From: Pseudomonas sp. TCU-HL1
Lineage (GTDB): Bacteria; Pseudomonadota; Gammaproteobacteria; Pseudomonadales; Pseudomonadaceae
Reading direction: 5' to 3'
Length of the DNA: 64,000 bases
Assembly (NCBI RefSeq): GCF_001708505.1
Contig: NZ_CP015992.1
Location: 2,852,001-2,916,000 of the forward strand
The position numbers and the translations under genes were made by a program. Below the pieces are notes generated by a model, which was not told where the DNA came from, ran no database searches, and worked only from the letters and a program-made list of their open reading frames with translations. How positions within the stretch are numbered: the first letter of the stretch is position 1; each line of letters begins with the position of its first letter. Below are positions 25,879 to 34,430 of the stretch, in pieces.

Positions 25879-26617
25879 AGTCCTGCATGACCAGCTGATG
25901 AGTATGGCCCGCTATGTGCGCGACCCGCAGCACAACCGGCCGCCTCCCGGTATCGAGGCACAGCGCCTGGCGGTGTACCGGCAGCTGTTCTTCGGCAATG
26001 TGGAGTCGCTGCTGTCCGGTGGCTTCCCGGTGCTTCGCACCAGCCTCGGGCCGAAGAAATGGCAGGCGGTGATCGAGACTTTCTACGCCGACTACCGCTG
26101 CCAGACGCCTTTGTTCACCGAGATTTCCGGGGAATTCGTCGACTATCTGGCAGAAGGAGGGGGCGATGCCCTGGACCTGCCGCCGTGGGTTGTGGAGCTG
26201 GCCCATTACGAGTGGGTGGAGACCGCGCTGCTGCTGAGTGATACGCGCGAGCCGGCCCACGACCCCGAGGGCAATCTGCCCGAGGGAGTTCCACTGTTAT
26301 CGAACCTGGCCTGGCCGCTGGCCTACCAGTGGCCGGTGAGCGAAATCGGCCCCAAATACATGCCGCATGAGGCTCCGGAGCAACCGACCCTGGTGCTGGC
26401 GCGGCGCGGAGCGGACCTGAAGGTGCATTTCTCGCTCCTGGCGCCCCTGGCCCATGCGCTTCTCGCTTCATTGCAGGAGCGGAGCTGCTCCGGCCGCGAG
26501 CACCTGGAAGGGCTGGCGAAAGTCATCGGTATGGATGGCGCCTCCATCCTGCCGCAAGGTCTGGCCCTGCTGGAGAACCTGCGCGTGCAGGGCGTGGTGC
26601 TCGGCACCCGCGCCTGA
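25871..26617 (+). CDS. DUF2063 MNIO partner protein, HvfC-like
   Basis: A 248-residue protein from GTG 25871, overlapping the end of the MNIO gene. The N-terminal half is the DUF2063 helical domain (HDQLMSMARYVRDP, VYRQLFFGNVESLLSGGFPVL), the part that guides precursor recognition; the C-terminal half is the usual beta-rich second domain. It appears full length and undamaged, in contrast to its enzyme partner. The DoxX-like gene that often closes such clusters is absent; broken genes follow directly. Confidence 0.8.
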   Translation: MHEVLHDQLMSMARYVRDPQHNRPPPGIEAQRLAVYRQLFFGNVESLLSGGFPVLRTSLGPKKWQAVIETFYADYRCQTPLFTEISGEFVDYLAEGGGDALDLPPWVVELAHYEWVETALLLSDTREPAHDPEGNLPEGVPLLSNLAWPLAYQWPVSEIGPKYMPHEAPEQPTLVLARRGADLKVHFSLLAPLAHALLASLQERSCSGREHLEGLAKVIGMDGASILPQGLALLENLRVQGVVLGTRA

Positions 26618-26677
26618 CGCGTGAGTCGATGGCGGTTCCCTCCAGCATAACTCTCTACTCCCTGAGGAGATTCTTCG

Positions 26678-27035
26678 ATGACGGCAATACTGGAAAAACC
26701 ATCTATACCGCCCAGACCCGGGCCACCGGTGGCCGCGACGGCCGGGGCACATCCGCTGACGGCGAGTTGAATGTGCGCCTCAGCCCGCCCGGCTCCGGGT
26801 GGCCGGGCAGCAATCCCGAGCAGCTCCTGGGCGTTGGCTGGTCGGCCTGCTTCATCGGTGCACTGCGTCGCGCTGGGCAGAACTTCGCGATCCGCCTGCC
26901 GGAGGATGCGGCAGTGGCCGCAGAGGTTTCGCTGGGCACCACTGACGGCGGTGCCGGCTTCGCCCTGTCCGCCAGGTTGATCGTGGAGCTGCCGGGGCTT
27001 GCGGCCGAGGAAAAGGCTCGGCTGGTGGCATCCGC
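26678..27035 (+). pseudogene. Frameshifted and truncated ohr (organic hydroperoxide reductase)
   Basis: ATG at 26678 has a good GGAG site and starts MTAILEK, but one A appears lost in the A run near 26694, moving the rest of the match (TIYTAQTRATGGRDG, GWSACFIGAL with the first catalytic Cys) to another frame. The C-terminal part with the second catalytic Cys (CPYSxATRGN in the family) is gone; at about 27035 the sequence passes into an opposite-strand adaptor shard. A complete ohr exists at 39583. Confidence 0.7.
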
Positions 27036-27399
27036 CGCGGCGGAGAGTTCGCGCAGGGTGGCGGGAACCGCATCGCCGGAGGCGCCGTAGGGATAGGCGC
27101 GGGCCGTGTGGCTGGCCAGGGCGCGCTGGGTTTCTGGGATGTCGATCACCGCTTCGCGCGCGCCGTCGTGGGCCTGGCGCAGCTCGGCTTCGGCGGCGCT
27201 GACGCGGTTGCGCGTGGCACGCAGGGCCACCACACCGGTATAGAGGGCGTCCTGCTGGGGGGGCGGCCTGCACCTCCGTTGTCAGGACCGCGCGTGGTTG
27301 GGGTGCGGTGACGCTGCTGTCGGCTTGGCTGTTGCAACCGCTCAGGGCCAACAGAGCGACGGGGATCAGGGCGAGCAGGGCAAGGTGTGGGCGATTCAT
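27020..27399 (-). pseudogene. RND membrane fusion protein remnant
   Basis: The minus-strand ATG at 27399 (site GAGGA) begins a lipoprotein signal (ALLALSGC) of an efflux adaptor. After about 50 residues the frame shifts and the sequence jumps to the barrel part of such adaptors (GAREAVIDIPE, then VPATLRELSAAADATSR). The lipoyl and hairpin domains are missing, and it ends against the truncated ohr. An AT-rich stretch with TATGCATA near 27460 is its likely old promoter region. Confidence 0.6.
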
Positions 27400-27672
27400 G
27401 GCGCGATCCTCGAATAGGGCGGCGGCAGGGCGGCAGTACCGCAGGTCGAAAATATGATATGCATAATCTAAATTTGTATATATGTCACTCTTCATCTATT
27501 TCGTCCGCCCAAGGGCGAAGCGACCAACGGAGGTTCCTGCCATGAATGGAGAACAAGAGGTGCTGGACAGTGGGCTGCGCTGCGCAGTCCGGTTTCAGCA
27601 GTGAGGGCTGGCAGCCCTGGAATGGCAGCTGATGGCCCTGGCGCTGGACGCCGATGAAGAAGGAGCCGGAGC

Positions 27673-27993
27673 ATGAACCCGTCGCGCCTGCTGCTGGCCA
27701 TCCTCATGGTGCTGACCGCCCTGGGGGAAATCTCCACCCAACTGATCATTCCCGCACTCGGCTCCCTTGAGCATTTCCGGGCTGATCGGCGGTGCCCTGT
27801 TCACCCGGCGCAAGATCATGCAGCTGGGTCCGCAGCGTATCGTCGGGATCGGCGTCAGCCTGGTGGTCGCCGGTGCGGCCGCCACCCTGCTGGTGCATGC
27901 CACGCTTGGCCTGCCGGTGCTCGGCCTCTCGCTGCCGCAGGTGCTGGTGACCCTGGGCGGCGGCATGCTGATCCCGGCCTCGGAGGCCTGGGC
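27673..27993 (+). pseudogene. MFS drug transporter remnant (Bcr/CflA type)
   Basis: ATG at 27673 overlaps the stop of an unrecognised upstream coding shard (ATGA). The first 34 residues (LLLAILMVLTALGEISTQL) match TM1 of Bcr/CflA-type transporters; the match then continues in another frame near 27775 with a mid-protein part (SLVVAGAAATLLV, TLGGGMLIPASEA). Most of the protein is missing, and it ends against an opposite-strand chimera. Confidence 0.6.
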
Positions 27994-28152
27994 GCTCACC
28001 AGCAGGGCGCGGGCGTCCTTCGGTGCCAGGGTTTCCAGCGGCTGGCCGTCGCCGGCGGCCAGGGTTTCGAGGAAGGTCTGGGTGTTGCGCTCGACGCCGG
28101 GGCCGCCGATGGCTTCGGCAGAGGCGCGGTAGAGGAGGTTTTCGATGCTCAT
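27990..28152 (-). pseudogene. Chimera of an ohr-like start and a hydrolase fragment
   Basis: The minus-strand frame begins MSIENLLYRASAEAIGG, like the first residues of an Ohr protein, and then changes to TQTFLETLAAGDGQPLETL, like the N-terminus of alpha/beta hydrolases (lipase type), before it stops matching at about 27990. Two unrelated gene starts have been joined. Low-level similarity judgement by eye. Confidence 0.45.
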
Positions 28153-28435
28153 GGTGAAGCTCCATTTCAGGGGGGTGAAGTGTGTGAGCGGGTTTGCGAA
28201 TCAGCCGTCGTGGTTGATCAGCCAGGCCGTGTAGAGGGCTTCGACGCGCTTACTGGTATCGGCCCGCTTGGCCTCGCTTTCCTCCAAGGCGGCCTGGGAG
28301 AGGACAAGGGCGGTGACTGCGGCCAGGATCTGGTGGTGGACAACGGGCTACACGCTGAGCTGAAGTGCGGAGTGCCGAGCGGATCAGTCAAGCGAGGGGT
28401 ATTCGGCTGAAGGGTAGGGAAGCGTGCAGGTCGCT
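28153..28435. other. Intergenic stretch with a possible coding shard
   Basis: On the minus strand, a frame ending at 28201 reads as a helical C-terminus (ILAAVTALVLSQAALEESEA ... WLINHDG) with stops above it. Family not recognised; it fits the pattern of broken genes around it. Confidence 0.25.
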
Positions 28436-28672
28436 TCATGGCAGATCGTCCTGCACGAAAATGGATGTCATACGCTTGATCCAGGGCGTGGCCAGAAGTA
28501 CGACGGGTGCCATGGTGAGCCAGGACAGCAACCAGCTATCGACCCAGTACGACAGCAGCGGGGCGATCGGCAGGTGCATCGGGCTGGCAATGGCCGTGGC
28601 TACGGCGCAGGTAATTGCCGATTGGATGAAAGCCGCTGTGTGCTGGCGATAGCGGTAAGAGATCTTGCGCAT
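28436..28672 (-). CDS. DUF2798 small membrane protein
   Basis: A 78-residue protein with two predicted membrane helices (AFIQSAITCAVATAIAS and LLSWLTMAPVVLLATPWI), the DUF2798 pattern. It begins MRKISYRYRQ. Function is unknown. It appears complete and lies at the right border of the zone of broken genes. Confidence 0.65.
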   Translation of the reverse strand: MRKISYRYRQHTAAFIQSAITCAVATAIASPMHLPIAPLLSYWVDSWLLSWLTMAPVVLLATPWIKRMTSIFVQDDLP

Positions 28673-28738
28673 GTTCGCTGGCTCTCACGAATGGGGTTGC
28701 GCCCTGCGGGGCAGGGCGCGGCCCTGCTACATCGACTT

Positions 28739-29461
28739 TTAGTTGCCTTTGAGGCGCTCGAGGGTTTCCGCGGTGGTCCACAGCGCGTTGGCGATGAAGC
28801 GGTAGTTGATCAGCGCCGCCAGATATCCATCGCCTTCCGGCGCAGTCGGTCCCGCGGTCGCATCACGCACCACGGCTACTTCGAAGCCCTGTTCCAGAAA
28901 CTCGCGCAGGTGTGATTCCACGCACAGGTTCGCCGCCATACCGGCGAGGATGATCTGCGATACACCGTGCTTGCGCAGTTGCAGCGCCAGATCGTTGGTT
29001 TCCGGGCCGTAGACCTTATGCGGCGAGGCGATGATGGTCTTGCCGTCGAGGATGTATGGCTTGTACTCGGGCATGAAATCGGCGCCTGAGTTCTCGAACC
29101 CTTCGAGGGTCAGCGGGCCCTTGCGATCGAACATGCAGATGCCGTGCATGACCATTTCCAGCGGGCCGCCGAATTTCCACTCGTGGTCACAGGGGTAGTA
29201 GTAATGAGGGGACACGGCAACGGTGATTCCCGCATCCTTGGCAGCGGCGAAGAGCTGGCCGATGTGCTTGACCGTATCGTGTTCGATGATGCTCTTGCCG
29301 AATACGCTCCAGCTCACACCTTCAGGGCTAAGGAAGTCGATTTGCGGATCGATGACCACCAGCGCGGCCTTGGCGAGGTCGAGCTGCATGCCTGGATCGG
29401 GCAGGGCGGGCTCTGCGGGGTCGGTGTATTGAGGGGCGATGGGACGTGGCTCGTGGCTCAT
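28739..29461 (-). CDS. Cysteine hydrolase, isochorismatase family
   Basis: A 240-residue alpha/beta protein with the family catalytic set: Asp in VVIDPQIDF (about residue 38-42), a Lys in ASPHKVYG, and Cys in GMAANLCVESH. Such enzymes hydrolyse amides, imides or vinyl ethers. ATG at 29461 follows GGAGT. The gene is divergent from an AraC regulator (29613), which probably controls it. The substrate is not predictable. Confidence 0.85.
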   Translation of the reverse strand: MSHEPRPIAPQYTDPAEPALPDPGMQLDLAKAALVVIDPQIDFLSPEGVSWSVFGKSIIEHDTVKHIGQLFAAAKDAGITVAVSPHYYYPCDHEWKFGGPLEMVMHGICMFDRKGPLTLEGFENSGADFMPEYKPYILDGKTIIASPHKVYGPETNDLALQLRKHGVSQIILAGMAANLCVESHLREFLEQGFEVAVVRDATAGPTAPEGDGYLAALINYRFIANALWTTAETLERLKGN

Positions 29462-29612
29462 GACGGGGACTCCGGTCGGCAATAGGACAATTCACTCTCG
29501 CCGTGGCGGGTTGGAAGGCTCGCGGTTACCATCGGCGACCGTTGAATCCTATTCCTGCGTCGAGCCGGGCTTTTGCCAGGACGTACCGAATCTTTTGCGG
29601 ATTGTCCCTTTT

Positions 29613-30473
29613 ATGGATGTCCTTTCAGAATTCTTCGACCGAACCAACCTGCAAGGCAGATTGTTCTTCTCTGGCCCAGTAGACGGGACACTGGTGCTGG
29701 ATAAGCCGCCAGGCATGGCGTTCATCCATGTCATTCAGCGGGGAGGCATCGATATGGTTCAGCCCGGAGTGCCGAATATCTCGATCAACGAGCCGGCGCT
29801 GCTGTTCTGTCCGAGCAGTTGCCGTTACCAATTGCGGTCCAGCTCGGAGCAGCCGGCGGAACTGATCTGCGCCTCGTTTCAGTTCGGCCGGAACTCCCCA
29901 GGGCCGTTCCACCTAGGGCTGCAGGAAACGCTGGTGTTTCCGCTGGACACGCTGGAACACCTGGCGCCGGCGATCGGGTCGCTGGTGTCCGAGTTTCATG
30001 GGCAGGCCGCGGGTCGCTCGAAGGCCTTGAACCTGCTGTTCGAATACCTATTCGTGCTGCTGGTCAGGCGTGCGGTGGGTGACGGGAGGATCTCCAGCGG
30101 TTTGCTGTTCGCGCTGCAGGATGGACGTCTGGCGACGGTGCTCAGCCGAATCCATGAAGCACCAGAAGTGCCCTGGACTGTCGATGGGCTGGCGCGACTG
30201 GCGAACATGTCCAGGTCCAGGTTTTCGGCTTACTTCGCCGAAATCATGGGCAGCTCCCCGATGGGTTACGTCACCCACTGGCGGATGAAGGTCGCCCAGG
30301 ACCTTTTGCGTGACGGCGTGCAGATCAAGGTGATCGCTTCATCGGTCGGATACAGCTCCCAGGCGTCTTTCTCCAGGGTTTTCGCCAATGTGGTGGGTTG
30401 TCCGCCCGCCGAGTGGATCAAGCGAGCTTCCCGCAACGAGCCACCCGTCATCACCGCCAGGGTGTGCCGCTGA
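29613..30473 (+). CDS. AraC-family regulator with cupin sensor
   Basis: A 286-residue protein with an N-terminal cupin-type domain (about residues 10-160, with the LLFCPSSCRYQL strand) and a C-terminal AraC double helix-turn-helix (LARLANMSRSRFSAYFAEIMG, then IASSVGYSSQASFSRVF). ATG at 29613 was chosen from domain start; its ribosome site is weak. Divergent from the cysteine hydrolase gene across a 151-base region where I found no clear repeat. Confidence 0.85.
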   Translation: MDVLSEFFDRTNLQGRLFFSGPVDGTLVLDKPPGMAFIHVIQRGGIDMVQPGVPNISINEPALLFCPSSCRYQLRSSSEQPAELICASFQFGRNSPGPFHLGLQETLVFPLDTLEHLAPAIGSLVSEFHGQAAGRSKALNLLFEYLFVLLVRRAVGDGRISSGLLFALQDGRLATVLSRIHEAPEVPWTVDGLARLANMSRSRFSAYFAEIMGSSPMGYVTHWRMKVAQDLLRDGVQIKVIASSVGYSSQASFSRVFANVVGCPPAEWIKRASRNEPPVITARVCR

Positions 30474-30489
30474 GCGCCTGAGGCACGAC

Positions 30490-30793
30490 CTAACCCGATA
30501 TTTCATCCTGCATCGTCCGCGAAGCGATCACTCCCTGCACCATTAACAACGCTGGTTCCAGGCATTCCAAGATCTGAGTGGCCACGAGCGTAACGTGAAT
30601 CTTTCCGCCACCGGGTACAAAAAGAGGATCGCCAAATCGTCTGCGCAGTTTGCACAACAGGTTACTCACCAGCCGGCTGAGTTACATTCAGCTTGCGCGC
30701 CGCGCGCGATACGCCCAATTCTCGATAGACGCCCATGAAGGTCACGAGCGTATTCAGGTCAATGGTGCGGAACAGCCGCTCATCGAAGTTCAT
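30490..30793 (-). pseudogene. LysR-family regulator remnant with single-base frameshift
   Basis: ATG at 30793 begins a normal LysR winged helix (DLNTLVTFMGVYRELGVSRA, KLNVTQPA). Next to codon 41 one extra G turns the expected V-S-N into a stop. Reading on in the other frame restores LysR residues (LRRRFGDPLFVPGG) up to a stop at 30490-30492. The effector domain is missing, so the gene is both frameshifted and truncated. Confidence 0.75.
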
Positions 30794-30806
30794 GACTGGA
30801 CTCCCC

Positions 30807-31099
30807 TCAGCTTTTCCCTGCGAAGCTACCGAAGCGAATACTCGCGACGCCGGCCCCCAGGGAACGCACCAGCTCGTCCAGTTCCACCGTTGAAAAGTGG
30901 TGGACCATCTCTTCCCGGCTGCTCCAGTAGCCGCTGAACACCCATAGCCGCGGCTGGCATATGCTCCGAGTGACTCCATAGCCTGGCAACCCGGTAGATC
31001 CCGAAGGCGCGTGGCGAACTGCGCCAGATATTGCTCCAGCATTGCCTCCGCTCCTGGCCGGATGCTGATCTCCAGGGTACTCACGGCATTGATGGACAT
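30807..31099 (-). pseudogene. Frameshifted antibiotic biosynthesis monooxygenase-like gene
   Basis: ATG at 31099 overlaps the end of the MFS gene by 19 bases. The first 35 residues (VSTLEISIRPGAEAMLEQYL) fit an ABM-type dimeric ferredoxin-like protein. Near 30980 the match moves to another frame (RLWVFSGYWSSREEMVHHFS) and ends at 30807. It was probably the last enzyme gene of the efflux operon before it decayed. Confidence 0.65.
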
Positions 31100-32793
31100 G
31101 GCGATAACCCCATGGGACAGAGGTCGGTGGGGAGCACCGGTCGAGTGGCAGCATCAGAGGGAGAATCCGATCCAGTGCTGGTTGGCGTGGGCTGTTTCAC
31201 GCAACCGGTTCGCGCAGCGCGCACTTTCGCGTATCGCAAGAGCCCGATCTTGATGCCGACTAGCATCGGGGCGGCGAATACAAAAAGCAGGGCAACTGCG
31301 ATGAACGCCGTGTCGAAGGCAATCACAGTGGACTGACCTGTCACGACCCGACCTAGAAGGCTCGTCGCTGCCCGGCTAGCGGCCGCTGCATCCATCCCTT
31401 TCACCGTCAGCATGGCTGTCGTGGTTGTCAGCCGTTCGATGACCGCGGCCCCTCCTGGGGTGACGTTAGCGCCGAGGACCACGACATTGGCGAGGAGGTT
31501 ATGGTCGATCAGGGTCTGGAGTCCTGCGACCCCCATAAGGCCACCCAGCTGGCGACCCGAATTGAAGAGACCTATTCCGCAGGCGAGGTTTCGCCTGTTG
31601 AGGTTGCTGAAAGCGATCAGCGTGATCGATAGAAACAGGAAGCCAAGGCCCAAGCCGCGCAACAGGATGGCTGCCATCATGTCGTCCGTGCCGCTTTCGC
31701 TGGTCGAACCGGACAGCATCCACATCGCCACCATGATCATCAGGATGCCGAAGGGCACGGTGGCGAACGGCGGAACGCGGCGCACCTGCATGAGATAGGC
31801 AGAAATGAGGAGCGCGCCAATAAAAAATGCGCCACCGGGCAACAGGAGCTGACCGGCATCGGTAGGCGTGAACGCAAGGACCGACAGCGCGAACGCTGGA
31901 ATCAGGTACGCGCTGCCGAACAAGGCGGCGCCGGCGACAAAGCTTACGATAAAGGCGAAGGAAAAATCGCTCGATTTGAACAGGGTGAAGTCGAGCAGAC
32001 CCGGGCCTTTGACCAAAACTTGTTGGCCGAGAAATGCCAGCAGGGCGGCTGCGCCAATCACGGTCAGCCACAGGATGCGAGGCGCCTCGAACCAGTCCCA
32101 TCGGCTGCCTTGGCTGAGTACGTAGGTGAAACAGAGCAGGGTGGCAGAGAGCAGCGCAAAGCCGATCCAGTCAAACGAGCGGTGCCGGATCTTGGCGGGC
32201 ATCGAGCTGTCTGCGATCAGCAAAAGTCCGGTAGCCGCCAAGGCAAACGGAACAACGCTGAAGAAGATCCATGTCCAGGATTGGCTATCGATCAACCACC
32301 CTTGAAGGGCCGGGGCGAGGGTTGCGGGCGCGACAACGGAACCCATGGCAAACAGAGCTTGAAGGCTGGGTTGGAGGGATCGCGGATAGGATCGAAATAT
32401 GATCACCTGGCCCCCGACCAGCAGGGTGCCGCCGACGAAACCCTGGATAACACGAAGCGCAACCAGCAGGTCCAGCCGAGCGGTGATGGCTGCAATGGTG
32501 CACGCCAGGCCCATGACCAGGGTTGAGCCGATTACCACGTTACGCGGATAGAAGCGCTTCATCAGCCAAGGGGCGGTCATGAACCCGATCAGCTTGAGCG
32601 TGGTATAGCGAATATCCAACCAGGCAAATTCATCAGGCGTTGCGTAGGTATCGCCGATGATGTCGCTGCGCCCGAGCGACAGAACGGTGCTGGCGATCGC
32701 TTCCGTCAGCGTGGCAACCACGATGCCCGTAATCAGTAGGACACCGGCCGTAGCGCTGGCGTTGCTGGGCGTGGCGGTGGCAGCCGCGTTCAT
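31081..32793 (-). CDS. MFS transporter, DHA2 family (EmrB/QacA-like)
   Basis: About 570 residues with 14 predicted membrane helices and the DHA2 motif region after TM4 (RVIQGFVGGTLLVGGQ). It should export drugs or metabolites with the HlyD-type adaptor encoded upstream. The last 40 residues are a loose hydrophilic tail rich in P, S and T. ATG at 32793 would overlap the adaptor stop as ATGA if the G tract at 32797-32803 had eight G. In the present sequence the two genes overlap by about 160 bases. Confidence 0.85.
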   Translation of the reverse strand: MNAAATATPSNASATAGVLLITGIVVATLTEAIASTVLSLGRSDIIGDTYATPDEFAWLDIRYTTLKLIGFMTAPWLMKRFYPRNVVIGSTLVMGLACTIAAITARLDLLVALRVIQGFVGGTLLVGGQVIIFRSYPRSLQPSLQALFAMGSVVAPATLAPALQGWLIDSQSWTWIFFSVVPFALAATGLLLIADSSMPAKIRHRSFDWIGFALLSATLLCFTYVLSQGSRWDWFEAPRILWLTVIGAAALLAFLGQQVLVKGPGLLDFTLFKSSDFSFAFIVSFVAGAALFGSAYLIPAFALSVLAFTPTDAGQLLLPGGAFFIGALLISAYLMQVRRVPPFATVPFGILMIMVAMWMLSGSTSESGTDDMMAAILLRGLGLGFLFLSITLIAFSNLNRRNLACGIGLFNSGRQLGGLMGVAGLQTLIDHNLLANVVVLGANVTPGGAAVIERLTTTTAMLTVKGMDAAAASRAATSLLGRVVTGQSTVIAFDTAFIAVALLFVFAAPMLVGIKIGLLRYAKVRAARTGCVKQPTPTSTGSDSPSDAATRPVLPTDLCPMGLSPCPSMP

Positions 32794-33886
32794 GATCCCC
32801 CCCATGCGCAACCTCTACGCGGGCGGACAGGCCAGGCACGATGCGACCCGGCAACGGATTGTGGGCAAGCCGGATCTTTACCGGAACGCGCTGCACGACA
32901 CGAACGAAGTTGCCGGTCGCATTGTCGGTGGGGAGCAAGCTGAACGCCGACCCGCTACCCGGAGCAAAGCTGTCGACCACGCCTTCAAGTGCGTCGTTGG
33001 AGTAGCCGTCGATCGTGATGCGCACGCGCTGACCAGGGTGGATATGCTCGAGCTGGGTTTCCTTGAAATTCGCCACGACCCACACATCATTGACCGGCGA
33101 GATATCGAGCAAGGCAACGCCCGGCGTAACGAATCGGCCGACGCGGACCTGGCGGTTACCGACAACGCCATCAACCGGCGCGCGTACCACGGTGCTCTCC
33201 AGATCGATCTGGGCCAGGTCGCGCGCGGCCTGTACCTGCGCCACGGCGGCCACGGCAGCTTCGCGCTGGGCCACCAGCACGGCGATGCGTTGCTGCTCCG
33301 CCTCCACCGTTGCCGAAGCGGCTGATACCGTCGCCTCGGCTTTTGATCGTGCCGCGCCGGTTTCATCCACCAGGGCCTGGCTGACCGCGTGGCTGACGAT
33401 AAGTTTGCGGCTGCGGTCGTGGGTCTTGGTCGCCAGGTTCATCCCGGCCCCGGCTGAACGTCGCTGGGCTTCTGCCTGCCGGATCAGGGCTCGCTGGAGC
33501 TGGGTCTCGGCATCGACGTTGGTCAGGCGCGCCTGGGCAGCTTTGATACTGGCCTCGGCTTGCGCAAGGTGTGCGCGATAGTCCTGATCGTCGATGCGGA
33601 ACAGTACGTCACCCGCCCGGACGCTCTGGTTGTCCTTGACCTCTAGCGCAGTGACATAGCCGCCCACCTTGGCGGCGAGCGAGGTGACGTCGCCACGAAC
33701 ATAAGCGTTGTCGGTCGAGGTTGTGCCGCTCGAAAACGCCACGGCCCATCCGGCTGCCACAACCACCACGGCGCTGACGCACAGCAGTATGCCGACCATC
33801 TTTCTGTTGCTTCGCCGCGCCACTGCGACAGCAATCTCGGCGCTTGCGTCGGTGGCAATAGCGGCCTTGTCCTGGAGCGAGTTCAT
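32633..33886 (-). CDS. HlyD/EmrA-type efflux adaptor with runaway C-terminus
   Basis: A 417-residue frame. Residues 1-360 are a complete EmrA-type adaptor: one membrane helix (about 32-52), lipoyl halves (VGGYVTALEVKDNQSVRAGD and STVVRAPVDGVVGNRQVRVG), coiled coil and barrel. The normal end is near VEVAHGG. From there the frame runs 55 more residues of His/Arg-rich sequence antisense-like to nothing known, because a run of seven G removes the expected stop. The functional protein is probably about 360 residues. Confidence 0.8.
   Translation of the reverse strand: MNSLQDKAAIATDASAEIAVAVARRSNRKMVGILLCVSAVVVVAAGWAVAFSSGTTSTDNAYVRGDVTSLAAKVGGYVTALEVKDNQSVRAGDVLFRIDDQDYRAHLAQAEASIKAAQARLTNVDAETQLQRALIRQAEAQRRSAGAGMNLATKTHDRSRKLIVSHAVSQALVDETGAARSKAEATVSAASATVEAEQQRIAVLVAQREAAVAAVAQVQAARDLAQIDLESTVVRAPVDGVVGNRQVRVGRFVTPGVALLDISPVNDVWVVANFKETQLEHIHPGQRVRITIDGYSNDALEGVVDSFAPGSGSAFSLLPTDNATGNFVRVVQRVPVKIRLAHNPLPGRIVPGLSARVEVAHGGDHERGCHRHAQQRQRYGRCPTDYGHRGCHADGSDRQHRSVARAQRHHRRYLRNA
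32797..32803. repeat. Homopolymer G7 (minus strand) at the adaptor/MFS junction
   Basis: Seven C on the plus strand. With 8 (or 5) the adaptor ends at a TGA that overlaps the MFS ATG; with 6 it reads in frame into the MFS protein; with 7, as here, it runs past its stop. Confidence 0.7.
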
Positions 33887-33979
33887 GTTTTCATGTCCTG
33901 TGAAAGGCCAATGACCCCAACAGCCGGCGGCAGTCGCCTGCCGCCGGGCTATCGAGCGTCGATCAGCGCATTGATCGGC

Positions 33980-34393
33980 TTACTTTTTGGCGGGTGTGAC
34001 GAGCTCCTTTTCGTTGCTGTCGAGGACGAAAACGGCCTGCAGGCGTGCAGATTCCGTATCGCTGGCATTGGCGCTTACCGCGTGAAAAGAGCCGGGTTCC
34101 TCAATGAAATTTTCGCCGGCCTTGTAGACCTTTTCCGGCCCGCCATTGACGCGGCTGCGCACCGCGCCCTCAAGGACCGTTGCATAGATGAAGGCCGACT
34201 TCGGATGGGTGTGGGACGGCGACGCGGCGCCCGGCGCGTACTCGACCAGCACGCCTTTCATGCTCTTGCCGGGCACGTTCGGCAGGGGGTGATCGAATAC
34301 CACCGTCACCTTGCCTGGAACCGGGTTGCCGGCCGACGCTGTGGCGATCGACAGCGCTGCGAAGGCAGCGGCCAAAAGAATTCGAGTAAACAT
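33980..34393 (-). CDS. Secreted cupin protein
   Basis: A 137-residue protein with a Sec signal peptide (cleavage after IATASA) and one small cupin barrel with a metal-site-like segment (PSHTHPKSAFIYATVLEG, then the second motif GENFIEEPGSFH). Ribosome site AGGAG. It lies in the same operon as the NmrA-like reductase and the efflux genes, so it may bind or process the exported compound in the periplasm. Function otherwise unknown. Confidence 0.75.
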   Translation of the reverse strand: MFTRILLAAAFAALSIATASAGNPVPGKVTVVFDHPLPNVPGKSMKGVLVEYAPGAASPSHTHPKSAFIYATVLEGAVRSRVNGGPEKVYKAGENFIEEPGSFHAVSANASDTESARLQAVFVLDSNEKELVTPAKK

Positions 34394-34430
34394 TGCAGTA
34401 CTCCTTTGAGTGTTGGTGTGGTGAAGCGCC

